Source of the DNA: Pseudomonadota bacterium
GTDB lineage: Bacteria; Pseudomonadota; Alphaproteobacteria; Rhizobiales; Devosiaceae
DNA length: 25,642 nt
Assembly (NCBI GenBank): GCA_023436745.1
Contig: JAEZHZ010000377.1
Span: 1-25,642, forward strand
Reading direction: 5' to 3'
Shown piece by piece: positions 24,480-25,642 of the stretch. The notes under the pieces are model-generated. The model was not told the DNA's origin, did not search any database, and saw only the letters and a program-made list of their open reading frames with translations. Position numbers and translations under genes: made by a program. Position 1 is the first letter of the stretch, and the number at the start of each line of letters is the position of its first letter.

Positions 24480-25210
24480 GCCGGGCTGAACCCCGCAAGA
24501 ATGCCGCCATAGGGCTTTGCCACCGGCAGCGCATATGTACCGCGCTTGCTGGTGCTGAGCCCGAGCGCGACCAGCGCCTCCGCCTGCTTGACCGCGGCTC
24601 CGACGCCGTCGACCACCGGCACACCGAACTCCTGACTCAGGGTGCGCGCGAGGTCAGCCATGCCGGCGCAGCCCAGCACGATCGCCTCGGCATGGTCCTC
24701 GGCCAGTGCCCGTGCGATCTCCCCCCGCAGTTTGTCACGGGCGCCCGATCTCGGGTCCTCGAGCGACAGGACAGAGACATTGGCAGCGCGGATCTTCGCG
24801 CGTGCGCCCATGCCGTACCGACAAGCCAGTTCCTCCAACGGGACCCGGGATCTCTCCATCGTGGTGACGACGGTGAAGCGCTTGGCAAGAAAGCCTGCAG
24901 TCACCAGCGCAGCCTCACATATGCCTAGAACCGGGATCCGGGCCATCGACCGCGCAGCATCGAGACCCGTGTCATCGAAGCAGGCGATCACAGCCGCTTC
25001 CGCACCCTGTCCTTCGGCATGCCGGATCTCTGCCAGGAGGCCGGGTATGGCAAACACCTCGTCGTAGTAGCCCTCGATCGAGACAGGCCCCATGGACGAG
25101 GTACATGCCACGATCTCAGTGCCGTCCGCCGCCACCAACCGGGCGGCATGGGCGATCAACTCCGTCATGCTCTCCGTGGTGTTGGGGTTGACGACCAGGA
25201 TGCGGGTCAT
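24476..25210 (-). CDS. Asp/Glu/hydantoin racemase family protein, hydantoin or allantoin racemase-like
   Basis: Cofactor-independent racemase of 244 residues. It starts MTRILVVNPNTTESMT and has TSSMGPVSIEGYYDE, the two catalytic cysteines C77 (ACFDDTGLD) and C181 (LGCAGMADL), and the C-terminus STSKRGTYALPVAKPY. These match hydantoin racemases, whose paired cysteines are at about 76 and 181. The enzyme interconverts D- and L-5-substituted hydantoins or allantoin so that a stereospecific hydrolase can act. The hydrolase is not in the window. It overlaps the PotC-like permease gene and the GNAT gene by 4 nt on each side, so it lies inside a transporter operon and its substrate is probably what that transporter brings in. 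Confidence 0.88.
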   Translation of the reverse strand: MTRILVVNPNTTESMTELIAHAARLVAADGTEIVACTSSMGPVSIEGYYDEVFAIPGLLAEIRHAEGQGAEAAVIACFDDTGLDAARSMARIPVLGICEAALVTAGFLAKRFTVVTTMERSRVPLEELACRYGMGARAKIRAANVSVLSLEDPRSGARDKLRGEIARALAEDHAEAIVLGCAGMADLARTLSQEFGVPVVDGVGAAVKQAEALVALGLSTSKRGTYALPVAKPYGGILAGFSPA

Positions 25211-25642
25211 GCCTCGCCCCGCCGCCGTCCGAGGAACAGAATGATCCCGAGCGTGAAGAGGATCACAAGGAAGGAGAATACCGTGGTCACCGTCCCGAGG
25301 GCGTAAAGAACCGGTGTGGTGACATTAGTGGTCATCCCGTAGATTTCCAACGGCAGCGTATTCGCGCTGCCTGAGGTCATCAGCGTGCGGGCGAATTCGT
25401 CATAGCTCAAGGTGAAGCCGAACAAGCCAACTCCGACCAGGCTAGGCAGGATCATCGGCAGCACCACATGCGCGAAGGTCTGCCAGGACGAGGCACCAAG
25501 ATCTCGCGCCGCCTCCTCGAAGGACGGCGAAAACCGGTTGAACACCGCAAACATGATCAGCACGCCGAAGGGCAACGTCCATGTCAGGTGCGCCCCGAAA
25601 GCGGAGCTGAACCATGCCGGTCTCCAGCCGACCTGCTGGAAC
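25207..25642 (-). CDS. PotC-like ABC transporter permease (partial, N-terminus outside window)
   Basis: C-terminal 144 residues or so of an inner-membrane permease. The frame is open to the right edge and reads AFGAHLTWTLPFGVLIMFAV. It has the coupling loop FEEAARDLGASSWQTF, then VVLPMILPSLVGVGLFGFTL and SYDEFARTLM, the pattern of PotC-type (spermidine/putrescine class) permeases. The terminal membrane segment (FLVILFTLGIILFLG) ends in RRRGEA. Any earlier start is outside the window. Polyamines are the classical ligand, but the coupled racemase points to hydantoin, allantoin or a related compound. Confidence 0.9.
   Translation of the reverse strand, partial: FQQVGWRPAWFSSAFGAHLTWTLPFGVLIMFAVFNRFSPSFEEAARDLGASSWQTFAHVVLPMILPSLVGVGLFGFTLSYDEFARTLMTSGSANTLPLEIYGMTTNVTTPVLYALGTVTTVFSFLVILFTLGIILFLGRRRGEA

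Overview
The window is a high-GC, gene-dense stretch from an alphaproteobacterium, most likely of the Hyphomicrobiales (Rhizobiales). This rests on a RirA-type Rrf2 iron regulator, an IHF-alpha-like protein, the density of ABC importers with ATGA overlaps, and high GC content. The genus is not determined; a Devosia-like organism is only a guess. Twenty-two protein genes are supported, 18 of them on the minus strand. The first and last run off the window. I see no rRNA, tRNA, CRISPR array, IS element or phage gene.

Layout. (1) 1-3551: the N-terminal part of an ABC-F ATPase (Uup-like), rirA, a divergently transcribed IHF-alpha-like gene, and a ROK-family regulator that overlaps the IHF-like gene tail to tail. 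(2) 3669-6366: a nitrate/sulfonate-type (NitT/TauT) importer with unusual layout. The ATPase and binding protein are on the minus strand; the permease is divergent on the plus strand. (3) 6379-12192: a five-gene Opp/Dpp-type importer (binding protein, two permeases, two ATPases). (4) 12317-14948: a regulator with an ArsR-like winged helix and a large C-terminal domain, divergent from a cytoplasmic GH51 alpha-L-arabinofuranosidase. (5) 14977-20262: the operon ytfQ-ytfR-ytfT-yjfF (furanose importer of the CUT2 class) ending with a FadR-type GntR regulator. (6) 20359-20508: a 49-residue membrane protein. (7) 20819-23504: a second NitT/TauT importer in the normal order. (8) 23676-25642: a GNAT acetyltransferase, a hydantoin/allantoin-type racemase and the end of a PotC-like permease, all overlapping by 4 nt.

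How the genes may work together. Regions 3 to 5 read as one locus for taking up arabinofuranose-containing sugars. The Opp-type importer would bring in oligosaccharides, cytoplasmic GH51 would release L-arabinofuranose, and YtfQRT-YjfF would import free furanose sugars. The ArsR-like regulator sits between the oligosaccharide importer and the hydrolase. GATAC-containing dyads occur in front of the importer, the regulator and the hydrolase, so it may control all three. Region 8 looks like part of a hydantoin, allantoin or pyrimidine breakdown cluster, and region 7 may serve it. Substrates are inferred from context.

A recurrent feature is a strong GC-rich stem-loop after three of the four binding-protein genes, between the binding protein and the next transporter gene. 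This would fit excess binding protein over membrane components.
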